A DNA stretch of 64,000 nucleotides from Pantoea rodasii (GTDB taxonomy: Bacteria > Pseudomonadota > Gammaproteobacteria > Enterobacterales > Enterobacteriaceae): assembly GCF_002095465.1 (NCBI RefSeq), contig NZ_MLFP01000005.1:186001-250000 (forward strand), in the 5' to 3' direction. The stretch's first letter is position 1. Every line of letters starts with the position of its first letter. This document shows positions 51,483 to 60,885 of this stretch, in pieces. The notes below the pieces were generated by a model. It worked only from the letters and a program-made list of their open reading frames with translations. It was not told the origin of the DNA and made no database searches. The position numbers and the translations under genes are program-made.

Positions 51483-53170
51483 GCACGTCTTTCAAACCCT
51501 GTGTTCTGATTCCCTGCTACAACCACGGCGCCATGCTGGCCTCGGTGCTGGCGCGACTGGCTGCCTTTAATCTGCCGGTGATTATCGTCGATGACGGCAG
51601 CGATGCGCAGACACAGCAGCAGATCGCCGCGCTGGACGCTCCGCAGCTGGAAATCCTCACCTTACCGGTGAACCAGGGCAAAGGCGCGGCGGTGATCGCC
51701 GGGATGCGCAGAGCCGCTGCGGCAGGATACAGCCACGCGCTGCAACTCGACGCAGACGGCCAGCACCAGGTGGAAGACACCCCGCGCATGCTGGCGGAAG
51801 CGGAAAGCCATCCCGATTGCCTGATCTCCGGCCAGCCTGTATACGATGATTCCATCCCCAAATCCCGCTTATACGGCCGCTACATCACCCATTTTTGGGT
51901 GTGGATCGAAACGCTGTCATTTTCACTAAAAGACAGCATGTGCGGTTTCCGCGTTTATCCACTGCAACCGTCTCTGCAACTGTGTGACCGTCAGCCGATT
52001 GGTCAGCGCATGGATTTCGACACCGAAATCATGGTGCGTCTGTACTGGCAGGGCACACCGAGCCGTTTTATCAGCACGCGCGTCACCTATCCGGCAAGTG
52101 GTCTGTCGCATTTTGATGCGCTGCACGACAACCTGCGTATCTCGTGGATGCACACGCGCCTGTTCTTTGGCATGTTGCCGCGCATCCCACAGTTGCTGAG
52201 CCGTCGTAGAGCTGAACAGCACTGGTCAGCCACGCCTGAACGACGCGGTCAGAGCGGATTGCGTTTTATGCTGTGGTTGTACCGTCGTGCCGGGCGGCTG
52301 CCGTTTGTGCTGCTGCTGTGGCCGGTGGTGGCGGTTTACTGGCTAAGCGGACGTGAGGCGCGTGCCGCTTCTCAGCAGTGGCTGACGCGGGTGCAGGCCG
52401 AAGCCAGCAAGCAGCAGATTGCGCTGCCAACGCCGATCAACAGCTATCGCCACTTTCTGCGCTTTGGTTACAGCATGCTGGACAAAGTCGCCAGCTGGCG
52501 CGGAGATGTACAGTGGGGACGCGATATTGATTTTGCACCGGGTGCCGAAGAGGTCATCCGTGCAGCGGATGGCAAAGGACATTTGATCCTCGCGTCGCAT
52601 TTGGGTGATATCGAAGCCTGCCGCGCCATGGCAAAACAGGTCAGCGGGCTGGTGATTAACGCCTTGGTGTTTACCGATAACGCCCAGCGCTTTCGTGAAG
52701 TGCTGGAGAGCATCGCGCCGCAGGCCGGGGTAAATCTGATGCCGGTCACCGATATCGGCCCGGATACCGCCATTCTGCTGCAACAAAAGCTGGATGCCGG
52801 GGAATGGGTGGCGATTGTGGGCGATCGTACCGCCGTGCATCGTCAGCGCGGAGGTGAACGCCGCGTAGTGTGGAGTCAATTTATGGGCCGTCCGGCACCG
52901 TTTCCGCAGGGGCCGTTTGTGCTGGCGGCGGCATTGCGTTGCCCGGTGCTGTTAATGTTTGCCCTGCGTGAACAGGGCAGACTGCGGGTGCACTGTGAAC
53001 CGTTCGCCGATCCTATCCAGCTACCGCGCGCCCAACGACAGGCAGCGCTGCAGGCCACGGTGGATTGCTACGCCGAACGACTGCAACAGCATGCGCTGAT
53101 GGCGCCGCTGGACTGGTTTAACTTTTACGATTTCTGGACGTTACCAGAGGAGAAGAGCCGCGATGAGTGA
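51476..53170 (+). CDS. apeJ: Fused glycosyltransferase (GT2) and LpxL-like acyltransferase
   Basis: 564 residues from GTG 51476. Residues 5-230 are a GT-A glycosyltransferase (CVLIPCYNHGAMLASVLARL, IIVDDGSD, LQLDADGQH). Residues 290-560 are an LpxL-type acyltransferase (ILASHLGDIEACRAMAKQVS, then IVGDRTAVHRQRGG). The fusion is typical of this cluster and probably builds the lipid-sugar anchor of the polyene. Confidence 0.92.
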   Translation: MLSTSFKPCVLIPCYNHGAMLASVLARLAAFNLPVIIVDDGSDAQTQQQIAALDAPQLEILTLPVNQGKGAAVIAGMRRAAAAGYSHALQLDADGQHQVEDTPRMLAEAESHPDCLISGQPVYDDSIPKSRLYGRYITHFWVWIETLSFSLKDSMCGFRVYPLQPSLQLCDRQPIGQRMDFDTEIMVRLYWQGTPSRFISTRVTYPASGLSHFDALHDNLRISWMHTRLFFGMLPRIPQLLSRRRAEQHWSATPERRGQSGLRFMLWLYRRAGRLPFVLLLWPVVAVYWLSGREARAASQQWLTRVQAEASKQQIALPTPINSYRHFLRFGYSMLDKVASWRGDVQWGRDIDFAPGAEEVIRAADGKGHLILASHLGDIEACRAMAKQVSGLVINALVFTDNAQRFREVLESIAPQAGVNLMPVTDIGPDTAILLQQKLDAGEWVAIVGDRTAVHRQRGGERRVVWSQFMGRPAPFPQGPFVLAAALRCPVLLMFALREQGRLRVHCEPFADPIQLPRAQRQAALQATVDCYAERLQQHALMAPLDWFNFYDFWTLPEEKSRDE

Positions 53171-53579
53171 ACGCACCTGGCGCGCTGAAGTTGCACTGAC
53201 CGTGTCGTTCCACGACTGCGACCCGATGGGCGTGGTGTGGCACGGCAACTATTTCCGCTTTTTTGAAGTGGCGCGTGAAGCGCTGCTGCGCAGCATCAAT
53301 TACAGCTACGGTGAGATGACCGCCAGCGGTTTTGTCTGGCCGGTGGTGGACACACGCGTTAAGTATCGCCAGCCGCTGCGCTGCGAAGAGGTGATTCGCG
53401 TAGAAGCCAGCATTACGGAATACGAAAACCGCCTGCGTATCGATTATGTGATCCGCAATGCGGCGGACCAAATCACCACCAAAGCGCACACGTTGCAGGT
53501 GGCGGTGGATGCGGCCAGCCAGGAGATGAATTTCGTCTCGCCGGATATTTTGTTTGAGCGCCTGGGAGTCAAACCGTGA
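53163..53579 (+). CDS. apeK: YbgC/4HBT-like thioesterase
   Basis: 138 residues; VSFHDCDPMGVVWHGNYFRF contains the catalytic Asp of the 4HBT family. Likely proofreads or releases acyl chains from the carriers. Overlaps its neighbours by 8 and 4 bases. Confidence 0.9.
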   Translation: MSERTWRAEVALTVSFHDCDPMGVVWHGNYFRFFEVAREALLRSINYSYGEMTASGFVWPVVDTRVKYRQPLRCEEVIRVEASITEYENRLRIDYVIRNAADQITTKAHTLQVAVDAASQEMNFVSPDILFERLGVKP

Positions 53580-54187
53580 TCAGACTATTTTGCTTACTGC
53601 TGACGTTGATCGGTGCCAGCGCACACGCCGTGACGCTGGATCAGCTACAACAGCGTTTTGCCAGCCAGCCAGTGATCCGTGCCAACTTCGAGCAGGTGCG
53701 CACCATTTCCGGCATGTCGCAGCCGCTGGTGTCGCGCGGCCAGTTATTGATCGCTCAGCAGCAAGGCTTGTGGTGGCATCAGGCCACACCGTTTGAAATG
53801 ACTCTGATTCTCGATGATAAGCGCATGGTGCAGAGCATGAGTGGCCAGCCGCCGCAGGTGATCACCGCCGACAGCAATCCGCAGATGTTCCAGTTCAATC
53901 ATCTGATGCGCGCCTTGTTCCAGGCCGATGAAAAGGTGCTGCGCGAGAATTTCGATCTCGATTTCCACGATCGAGGCAATGATCAATGGCAGCTGAGCCT
54001 GACGCCGAAAGCGGCACCGCTGAATAAAATCTTCAACCGTATCGATCTGCAGGGCGCCGCCTTCCTTAGCAGCATTACACTGGATGATAAGCAGGGCGAT
54101 AAAACCGCCATTACCCTGAGTGATACCCGCACTGAGCCAAAACAACTGACCGATGAAGAGCGAGCGCGTTTTGCCCCAGCGCAGTGA
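53576..54187 (+). CDS. apeL: LolA-like periplasmic carrier
   Basis: 203 residues from GTG 53576, cleavable signal peptide (LFCLLLTLIGASAHA) and a LolA-type fold (FASQPVIRANFEQVRTISGM, GLWWHQATPFEM). Presumably ferries the lipidated polyene across the periplasm, as LolA does lipoproteins. Overlaps apeM by 35 bases. Confidence 0.88.
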   Translation: MIRLFCLLLTLIGASAHAVTLDQLQQRFASQPVIRANFEQVRTISGMSQPLVSRGQLLIAQQQGLWWHQATPFEMTLILDDKRMVQSMSGQPPQVITADSNPQMFQFNHLMRALFQADEKVLRENFDLDFHDRGNDQWQLSLTPKAAPLNKIFNRIDLQGAAFLSSITLDDKQGDKTAITLSDTRTEPKQLTDEERARFAPAQ

Positions 54188-56474
54188 GAAAACTGCTGCG
54201 CTGCTGTGGCTGGCGGTGTGTCTGGCGCTGGCGGTGGCCCTTGCCATCCTGTTGCCGCGCAGCCAGCTGAACAGCAGCGTACTGGCCTTACTGCCGCAAC
54301 AAAATCTCGGGCAGGCACCCGCTGAGATCCAGCAAGGCTTTATGCAGCGGCTGGATCGTCAGCTGGTGTGGCTGGTGAGCGCCGATGACGCGCACGGTGA
54401 TCAGGTAGCGGAGTGGTGGCAAGCGCAGTTGCAGGCGCTGCCGATGCTGAAACAGGTCAGCGGTGCGCTGGATGAGGATCAGATGCAACGCTGGGGCACC
54501 TATGCTTTCCAGCATCGTAATGGCCTGATCGATCCTTTGACACGAGCACGTCTGCAAAACGGCGGCACCGCACAAGCCGACTGGATTCTGGCGCAGTTAT
54601 TCTCAGCGTTTGCCGGTGTTGGCAGTAAAGAGATCCAAAACGATCCACTGATGCTGGTGCGTGGTGCGCAGCTGGCACTGCAGCAGAATGCCAGCAAAAT
54701 GGTGCTGCATAACGGCTGGTTAACCGTGAATGATGCCCAGCCTCGCCGCTGGTATTTCCTGCACGGTGAACTGGCCAGCAATGCCTTTAGCATTCAGCAG
54801 AGCCATCAGTTGGTAACCGCCCTCAACCAGCTTGAACAGCAATTAAAAACGCGCTGGCCTGATGCGCAGCTGTTAACGCGTGGCACGGTGCTGTTCAGTG
54901 ATGATGCCAGCCAGCGTGCGCAGCATGATGTTGAAACGCTCGGCAGCGTAACGCTGGCCGGATTGTTGCTGCTGGTGTGGCTGGTGTTCCGCTCGCTGCG
55001 GCCGCTGGCACTCTGTGCGCTCTCGGTGGCGATAGGTGCGATGGCCGGCACGGTGCTGACCTTGCTCTGCTTTGGCGAGCTGCATCTCACCACCTTAGTG
55101 ATGAGCCTCAGCATTGTCGGTATCTCTGCCGATTACACCTTGTACTACCTGACGGAGCGCATGGTGCACGGCGAGCAATCCACGCCATGGCAAAGCCTGC
55201 ACAAGGTGCGCGCCACCTTACTGCTGGCACTGGGCACCACGGCGATTGCCTGGCTGCTGATGTTGCTGGCACCGTTTCCCGGTTTGCGCCAGCTGGCGGT
55301 GTTCGCCGCCAGCGGGTTGAGTGCCTCTTGTCTGACGGTGATCTGTTTTTATCCGTGGCTGGTGCGCGGCTTGCCGGTGCGACCGATTCCCGGCATGGTG
55401 TGGCTGGCGCGCTGGTTAGCGGCGTGGCGTCGCAACAAACTGTTGAAAATCGGATTGCCGCTGCTGGTGGCAATCTATGCATTGAGCGGCATCATTCAGC
55501 TGCACGTTGATGACGATATTGCCCATCTGCAAAGCGCACCCGCGAAACTGCTGGCACAGGATCGTCAGCTGGCGCAACTCACCGGCCAGCAGGCCGATCA
55601 AACCTGGTTTGTGGTGTGGGGCGATAACGAACAACAGGCATTGCAGCGTCTCAGCGCGCTGACGCCGAAACTGCAACAAGCACAGCAGCAGGGCTGGATG
55701 GCGGGTTATCGCGTCTTGCCGCTCAATTCACTGGACCAGCAACAGCAGGATGTCCAGCTGTTGCAGCAGGCCGCGCCGAATATCCTGGCGCGGTTAAAAC
55801 AGGCGGGAATCACGTTAGCCAATGCCGACCTTGCGGCGATGCCGGTCAATGCCGATGACTGGCTGGCGAGTCCGCTCAGCGAAGGCTGGCGCTTGCTGTG
55901 GCTGTCATTACCGGATGGACGCAGCAGCGTGCTGGTGCCGGTCAATGGCGTGAAAAACAGTGCGGCGTTACTGGACTTAGCAACGCAGCAGGCGGGTGTG
56001 AGCTGGGTCGATCGCAAAGCCAGTTACGATGAGCTTTTCCGCTTCTGGCGCACGATGCTAAGTGGCCTGTTGGGGCTGGCGCTGCTGTTGATCACCGCGA
56101 GTTACATCGTACGCCTTGGTTTGCCAGCGGGCTTGCGCAGCGCGTTGCCTTCCTGGCTGTCGCTGGCGGCGGCGCTGGCGACGTTAGGCTGGATTGGTGC
56201 CAGCCTGAACTTATTCGCCTTACTGGCGCTGATTCTGGTGCTCGGCATCGGCATCAATTACACGCTGTTCTTCAGTAATCCCCGCGGTACGCCGCTGACC
56301 TCGATGCTGGCGGTCACGCTGGCGATGATGACCACATTGCTGACGTTAGGCATGTTGGTGTTCAGCAGCACGGCGGCAATCAGTGGCTTTGGCACCGTGC
56401 TGTGCAGCGGGATCTTTTGTGCATTCTTGCTGGCTCCGCTAGCGCTGGCCCCTGGGAAAAGAAAGCAACGATGA
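54153..56474 (+). CDS. apeM: MMPL/RND-type exporter
   Basis: 773 residues with 12 predicted membrane helices in two halves, each preceded by a large periplasmic domain. STTAIAWLLMLLAPFPGLRQ-like and TLYYLTERMVHGE segments lie in the first half. Probably moves polyene-lipid out of the inner membrane to the LolA-like carrier. Confidence 0.88.
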   Translation: MKSERVLPQRSEKTAALLWLAVCLALAVALAILLPRSQLNSSVLALLPQQNLGQAPAEIQQGFMQRLDRQLVWLVSADDAHGDQVAEWWQAQLQALPMLKQVSGALDEDQMQRWGTYAFQHRNGLIDPLTRARLQNGGTAQADWILAQLFSAFAGVGSKEIQNDPLMLVRGAQLALQQNASKMVLHNGWLTVNDAQPRRWYFLHGELASNAFSIQQSHQLVTALNQLEQQLKTRWPDAQLLTRGTVLFSDDASQRAQHDVETLGSVTLAGLLLLVWLVFRSLRPLALCALSVAIGAMAGTVLTLLCFGELHLTTLVMSLSIVGISADYTLYYLTERMVHGEQSTPWQSLHKVRATLLLALGTTAIAWLLMLLAPFPGLRQLAVFAASGLSASCLTVICFYPWLVRGLPVRPIPGMVWLARWLAAWRRNKLLKIGLPLLVAIYALSGIIQLHVDDDIAHLQSAPAKLLAQDRQLAQLTGQQADQTWFVVWGDNEQQALQRLSALTPKLQQAQQQGWMAGYRVLPLNSLDQQQQDVQLLQQAAPNILARLKQAGITLANADLAAMPVNADDWLASPLSEGWRLLWLSLPDGRSSVLVPVNGVKNSAALLDLATQQAGVSWVDRKASYDELFRFWRTMLSGLLGLALLLITASYIVRLGLPAGLRSALPSWLSLAAALATLGWIGASLNLFALLALILVLGIGINYTLFFSNPRGTPLTSMLAVTLAMMTTLLTLGMLVFSSTAAISGFGTVLCSGIFCAFLLAPLALAPGKRKQR

Positions 56475-57046
56475 AAACAGGTGCTTTGTTATTGATGCTG
56501 AGCCTGCTGTTGAGCGGCTGTGCACAGCATGACAGCCCATCCGATCGGCCCACCGCGTGGCTAAAACCGGGCGTGCGCGTCACTTTGCCTGCGCCGGGTA
56601 TTTCACCCGCGTTTCAGCAGCAGCAACTGCTGACCGGCCACGCCAAAGGCAAAACCCAGTCACTGCTGGTGCTGCTGAGTGCCGATTCGCAGCAAATCAG
56701 CCTGGCCGGGTTATCTTCGCTGGGTATTCGCTTGTTCCGCGTGACCTATGATCAAAACGGTATTCATACTCAGCAGATGATGGCGCTGCCCGAAATGCCG
56801 CCCGCCAGCCAGGTGTTAGCCGATGTGATGCTGAGCCACTGGCCGCTCAGTGCGTGGCAGCCGCAGCTGCCGCCGGGCTGGCAGCTGGTCGACGAGGGCG
56901 ACCGTCGTGAGTTACGCGATCCTGCCGGTAACGTGGTGACGCTGATTCGCTATCTGCAACGAGGAACCGTACGTGAACCGATCAGCATCGACCAGCGTGC
57001 ATTCGGTTATCAAATTCAAATCCAGCATCTGGACGCATCTTCATGA
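56471..57046 (+). CDS. apeN: DUF3261 outer-membrane lipoprotein
   Basis: 191 residues from ATG 56471; lipobox LLLSGCAQ. A LolB-like acceptor role has been proposed for this position in the cluster, since it accompanies the LolA-like protein. GIRLFRVTYDQNGIHTQQMM is in the conserved core. Confidence 0.85.
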   Translation: MKTGALLLMLSLLLSGCAQHDSPSDRPTAWLKPGVRVTLPAPGISPAFQQQQLLTGHAKGKTQSLLVLLSADSQQISLAGLSSLGIRLFRVTYDQNGIHTQQMMALPEMPPASQVLADVMLSHWPLSAWQPQLPPGWQLVDEGDRRELRDPAGNVVTLIRYLQRGTVREPISIDQRAFGYQIQIQHLDASS

Positions 57047-58200
57047 TCTACATCTCGGCGTTTGGTATGGTCAATGCGCTCGGCAACACGCTGGAGCAGA
57101 TTGCCGCGCAGCTAACGTCAGGCCATGCACCCGGCATGCAGCCGCGCGAAGGCTGGTTGCAGCAAGATAAAACCTGCTGGCTGGGCGAGGTGCCGGGTGA
57201 ACTGCCGCCAGTGCCCGCCGCCCTTGCCGCACACAATACGCGCAATAATCAGCTACTGCTGGCGGCACTGGCGCAGATCCGTCCGGCTGTCGATGCCGCG
57301 ATTGCCCACTTTGGTCGTGAACGCGTCGCGGTGGTGCTGGGCACTAGCACCTCGGGTGTGGATGAGGGCGATCGTCAGGTTGACGGTGGTTTGCCGGGCT
57401 ACGATTACCGCATGCAGGAATTGGGCGATCCGTCGCGTTTCCTGGCACATTACCTTGAACTGGACGGCCCGGCGTACACCATTTCGACCGCCTGTTCCTC
57501 CAGCGCCCGTGCGTTGATCAGCGGACAGCGTTTGATTGAGGCCGGTCTGGTGGATGTGGCGCTGGTGGGCGGCGCGGATTCGCTTAGCCGCATGCCAATA
57601 AACGGCTTTGCCAGCCTGGATTCGTTATCCGAGCGCCATTGCGCGCCGTTCAGCGCAGAACGTGACGGTATCTCGATTGGTGAGGCGGGGGCGCTGCTGT
57701 TGCTAACGCGTGAACCGCAGCCGCTGGCGCTGCTTGGCGCGGGTGAATCATCGGATGCCTGGCATATGTCGGCTCCACATCCGGAAGGCGTAGGCGCAGA
57801 ACAGGCGATGAGGATGGCGTTGCAGCAGGCCGGCTTGCAGCCGCAGGATATCGGCTACATTAATTTGCACGGCACCGCCACGCTACTCAACGATCAGGTT
57901 GAATCGGCAGTGATCCATCGCCTGTTTGGCGATCGCGTGCCGTGCAGCTCCACCAAACATCTGACGGGCCACACGCTGGGTGCGGCGGGTGCTACTGAGG
58001 CGGCGCTGGCGGCACTTATCGTGCAACAGAATCTGGCGTTACCGGCGCAGGATTTCACCACCACTACATTGGATAGCACGCTGCCTGCCTGTGGACTGCT
58101 GACTTCGCCGCAGCCGCTGGCGCGTCCGATCATTGCTTCAAACTCTTTTGCTTTTGGCGGGAACAATACCTGCCTGATTGTAGGAAAGCCTCATGACTGA
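57043..58200 (+). CDS. apeO: Beta-ketoacyl-ACP synthase (KS with chain-length partner)
   Basis: 385 residues with an intact triad: Cys151 in STACSSSARA, His276 in NLHGTAT and His310 in KHLTGHTLGAAG. ApeO of characterised clusters forms an essential heterodimer with ApeC for elongation. Overlaps apeN and apeP. Confidence 0.93.
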   Translation: MIYISAFGMVNALGNTLEQIAAQLTSGHAPGMQPREGWLQQDKTCWLGEVPGELPPVPAALAAHNTRNNQLLLAALAQIRPAVDAAIAHFGRERVAVVLGTSTSGVDEGDRQVDGGLPGYDYRMQELGDPSRFLAHYLELDGPAYTISTACSSSARALISGQRLIEAGLVDVALVGGADSLSRMPINGFASLDSLSERHCAPFSAERDGISIGEAGALLLLTREPQPLALLGAGESSDAWHMSAPHPEGVGAEQAMRMALQQAGLQPQDIGYINLHGTATLLNDQVESAVIHRLFGDRVPCSSTKHLTGHTLGAAGATEAALAALIVQQNLALPAQDFTTTTLDSTLPACGLLTSPQPLARPIIASNSFAFGGNNTCLIVGKPHD

Positions 58201-58666
58201 TTTTCTGCCGGTAAGCGATTATCTGCCGCACCGTGCACCGATGTTGCTGCTGGATCGCGTCATTCAGGTCAGCGACGAGCGCGTAGTGTGTGAAGTGACG
58301 ATCAACCACCATGGCGTGCTGGCCCCGTTTCTCAATGCGCAGGGCGAGTTGCCCGCGTGGTTCGGTGTCGAGATCATGGCGCAAACCGTGGGCGTCTGGT
58401 CAGGCTATCATGCCCGTCAGCGCGGCGATCGGGATATCCAGCCTGGCATGTTACTGGGCGGACGCGGCTATCGCGCCACTGCGGCCACCTTTGCGGCAGA
58501 CAGCACGCTGCGTGTGGAAATGCATCTGCTGATGCGCGACGACAAGCTCGGCAGCTTCGAAGGCGAAATCCGAAGTCAGGACGCGGTGATTGCCAGCGGA
58601 CGGTTAAATACTTATCAGCCAGATGAGCAGGAACTTAATCAACTACAACAGGGAATTCAGCCATGA
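58193..58666 (+). CDS. apeP: 3-hydroxyacyl-ACP dehydratase, large subunit
   Basis: 157 residues, hotdog fold; FGVEIMAQTVGVWSGYHARQ is the catalytic helix with Glu and Gln. Partner of the ApeI-type subunit. Confidence 0.9.
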   Translation: MTDFLPVSDYLPHRAPMLLLDRVIQVSDERVVCEVTINHHGVLAPFLNAQGELPAWFGVEIMAQTVGVWSGYHARQRGDRDIQPGMLLGGRGYRATAATFAADSTLRVEMHLLMRDDKLGSFEGEIRSQDAVIASGRLNTYQPDEQELNQLQQGIQP

Positions 58667-59394
58667 CACGCAGCGTATTAGTGACTGGTGCCAGTAAAGG
58701 GATTGGCCGCGCCATCGCGCTTCGTCTGGCGCAGGACGGTTTTCACGTGGTGGTGCATTACCACCGTGATGCAGCAGGCGCACAACAGACGCTAACGGAG
58801 ATCGCCGACGCGGGTGGCCAGGGGCGCATCCTGCAGTTTGACGTGGCCGAACGCGAAGCCACGCGCACCGCGATTGAGAACGATATTGCCGCGCACGCCG
58901 CCTATTACGGCGTGGTGAACAATGCCGGCATCACACGCGACGGTGCTTTCCCGGCCCTGACCGAAGATGAGTGGGATAGCGTGATCCACACTAACCTCGA
59001 CAGCTTCTACAACGTGATCCATCCGTGCGTGATGCCGATGATCGGTCTGCGCAATGGCGGCCGCATCATCACCTTGTCCTCAGTGTCTGGCATCATGGGC
59101 AACCGGGGTCAGGTGAATTACAGCGCGGCCAAAGCCGGGATTATCGGTGCCACCAAAGCGCTGGCAATCGAGTTAGCGAAACGCAAAATCACTGTGAACT
59201 GCATTGCACCGGGCTTGATCGATACCGGTATGACCGATTTAGAGCCGAGGGTGATGGATGAAGCGCTAAAAATCATCCCGATGAAGCGCATGGGCGCGGC
59301 TGAGGAAGTCGCCGGACTCGCCAGCTATTTGATGTCGGATATCGCGGGCTATGTGACGCGTCAGGTGATTTCAATCAACGGAGGTATGCTGTGA
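58663..59394 (+). CDS. apeQ: 3-ketoacyl-ACP reductase (FabG-type SDR)
   Basis: 243 residues: NADP motif VTGASKGIGRAIA, NNAG motif (VVNNAGITRDG), catalytic Ser in SSVSGIMGNRG and YSAAKAG. Reduces each ketoacyl intermediate before dehydration. Confidence 0.94.
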   Translation: MTRSVLVTGASKGIGRAIALRLAQDGFHVVVHYHRDAAGAQQTLTEIADAGGQGRILQFDVAEREATRTAIENDIAAHAAYYGVVNNAGITRDGAFPALTEDEWDSVIHTNLDSFYNVIHPCVMPMIGLRNGGRIITLSSVSGIMGNRGQVNYSAAKAGIIGATKALAIELAKRKITVNCIAPGLIDTGMTDLEPRVMDEALKIIPMKRMGAAEEVAGLASYLMSDIAGYVTRQVISINGGML

Positions 59395-60624
59395 TTCAGC
59401 GTGTAGTGGTAACCGGTATGGGCGGCGTAACGGCTTTTGGCGAGAGCTGGCAGTCGGTCGCGGCGCGGATTAAGCAGGGGCAAAACGCGGTGCGGAAAAT
59501 GCCGGAATGGCAGATTTACGACGGTTTGCACACCTTGCTTGGTGCACCGGTTGATCACTTCGAACTGCCCGCGCACTACACGCGTAAACGCATCCGCTCG
59601 ATGGGCCGCGTCTCATTGATGGCGACCCGTGCCACCGAACTGGCGCTGGAGCAGGCGGGATTGATCGATCATCCGGTACTGACCAGCGGTGAAACCGGCA
59701 TTGCCTATGGTTCTTCCACCGGCAGCACTGGCCCGGTCAGCGAATTCGCCACCATGCTGACGGAGAAGCACACCAATAACATCACCGGCACCACCTATGT
59801 TCAGATGATGCCGCACACCACGGCGGTAAACGCCGGGCTGTTTTTGGCCTGCGTGGCCGGGTGATCCCCACCTCCAGCGCCTGTACGTCGGGCAGCCAGG
59901 CGATTGGCTATGCGTGGGAAGCGATCCGCCATGGTTATCAAACCGTGATGGTGGCAGGTGGTGCGGAAGAACTCTGTCCCTCTGAAGCGGCGGTGTTTGA
60001 CACGCTGTTTGCCACCAGCCAGCGCAACGATGCCCCGCAAACCACGCCGTCACCGTTTGATCAACAGCGCGACGGTTTGGTGATTGGCGAAGGGGCCGGG
60101 ACCTTGATTCTTGAATCGCTGGAGCATGCGCAGGCACGCGGTGCGACCATTTACGCTGAACTGGTGGGTTTCCACACCAACTGCGACGCTGCGCACATTA
60201 CCCAGCCGCAGCGTGAAACCATGCAGATTTGTATCGAGCGTGCGCTGAAAACCGCGGGTGTGACGTCGGATCAGATTGGCTATATCAACGCACACGGCAC
60301 AGCCACCGATCGTGGTGATATCGCCGAAAGCCAGGCCACGGCGGCGATCTACGGCAACAGCACGCCAATTTCATCGCTGAAAGCTACTTTGGTCACACGC
60401 TCGGTGCTTGTGGTGCATTAGAAGCCTGGATGAGCATTGAGATGATGCGAGAAGGGTGGTTTGCACCCACGCTGAATCTGACACAGCCCGCGGCGGAGTG
60501 CGGTGATTTGGATTACATCATCGGCGAATCACGCGCTATTGATACCGATTATATCCAATCCAATAATTTTGCTTTCGGTGGGATCAACACTTCTCTGGTG
60601 TTTAAACGCTGGCGCGACGCTTAA
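59391..60624 (+). CDS. apeR: Beta-ketoacyl-ACP synthase, FabF-like (two frameshifts)
   Basis: GTG 59391 overlaps the reductase stop. The frame breaks at the five-T run 59841-59845 (repair gives LFFGLRGRVIPTSSACTSGS, Cys165) and again at the three-A run 60380-60382 (repair gives SLKSYFGHTLGACGALEAWM). The restored protein has 411 residues with Cys165, the YINAHGTATDRGD His and the FGHTLGACGA His. Both breaks are single missing bases. In characterised clusters ApeR is a homodimeric KS, probably for priming or elongation. Confidence 0.9.
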
Positions 60625-60636
60625 CTCCTCTTTTAA

Positions 60637-60685
60637 CCGGCGGCTTTAGCCATAGAGCCGCTGGCCTCTGATTTTTTCCGGCCTC
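60637..60685 (+). terminator. Possible terminator of the polyene operon
   Basis: CGGCT (about 60642) and AGCCG (about 60657) pair, with TTTTTT some 20 bases on. Weak geometry. The rest of 60686-60840 has no gene I can support. Confidence 0.35.
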
Positions 60686-60846
60686 AAATCCCCACAAAAG
60701 CTGCGTGAAATGCAGGGAGTTGCTTAAAAAAGCCGCAATCTTTGCGCTTTCCTGACGGTTGCGCGCTTACGACCGCGCCTGATTCAGAAAGTTCAGCGAT
60801 TTTACTTGCTTTCGTAATAGCGCCAAGCATAATCGCAAACCGCAAT

Positions 60847-60862
60847 AATAATGATTATCAAT
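60847..60862 (+). promoter_or_regulatory. Fur box of the receptor gene
   Basis: AATAATGATTATCAAT matches most of the 19-base Fur consensus and lies 24 bases before the receptor start, so expression should rise in iron shortage. Confidence 0.75.
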
Positions 60863-60885
60863 ACATTTTGTATCAGGGGATATCC

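Noticed and set aside
54977-55510. 177-residue plus-strand frame inside the exporter gene
   Set aside because: Out-of-frame shadow in high-GC DNA; the exporter frame shows membrane helices throughout.
59391-60624. Split ketosynthase as genuine pseudogene or as three separate genes
   Set aside because: Both breaks are single-base losses in homopolymers and restoring them gives an intact active site; the same error type recurs across the window.
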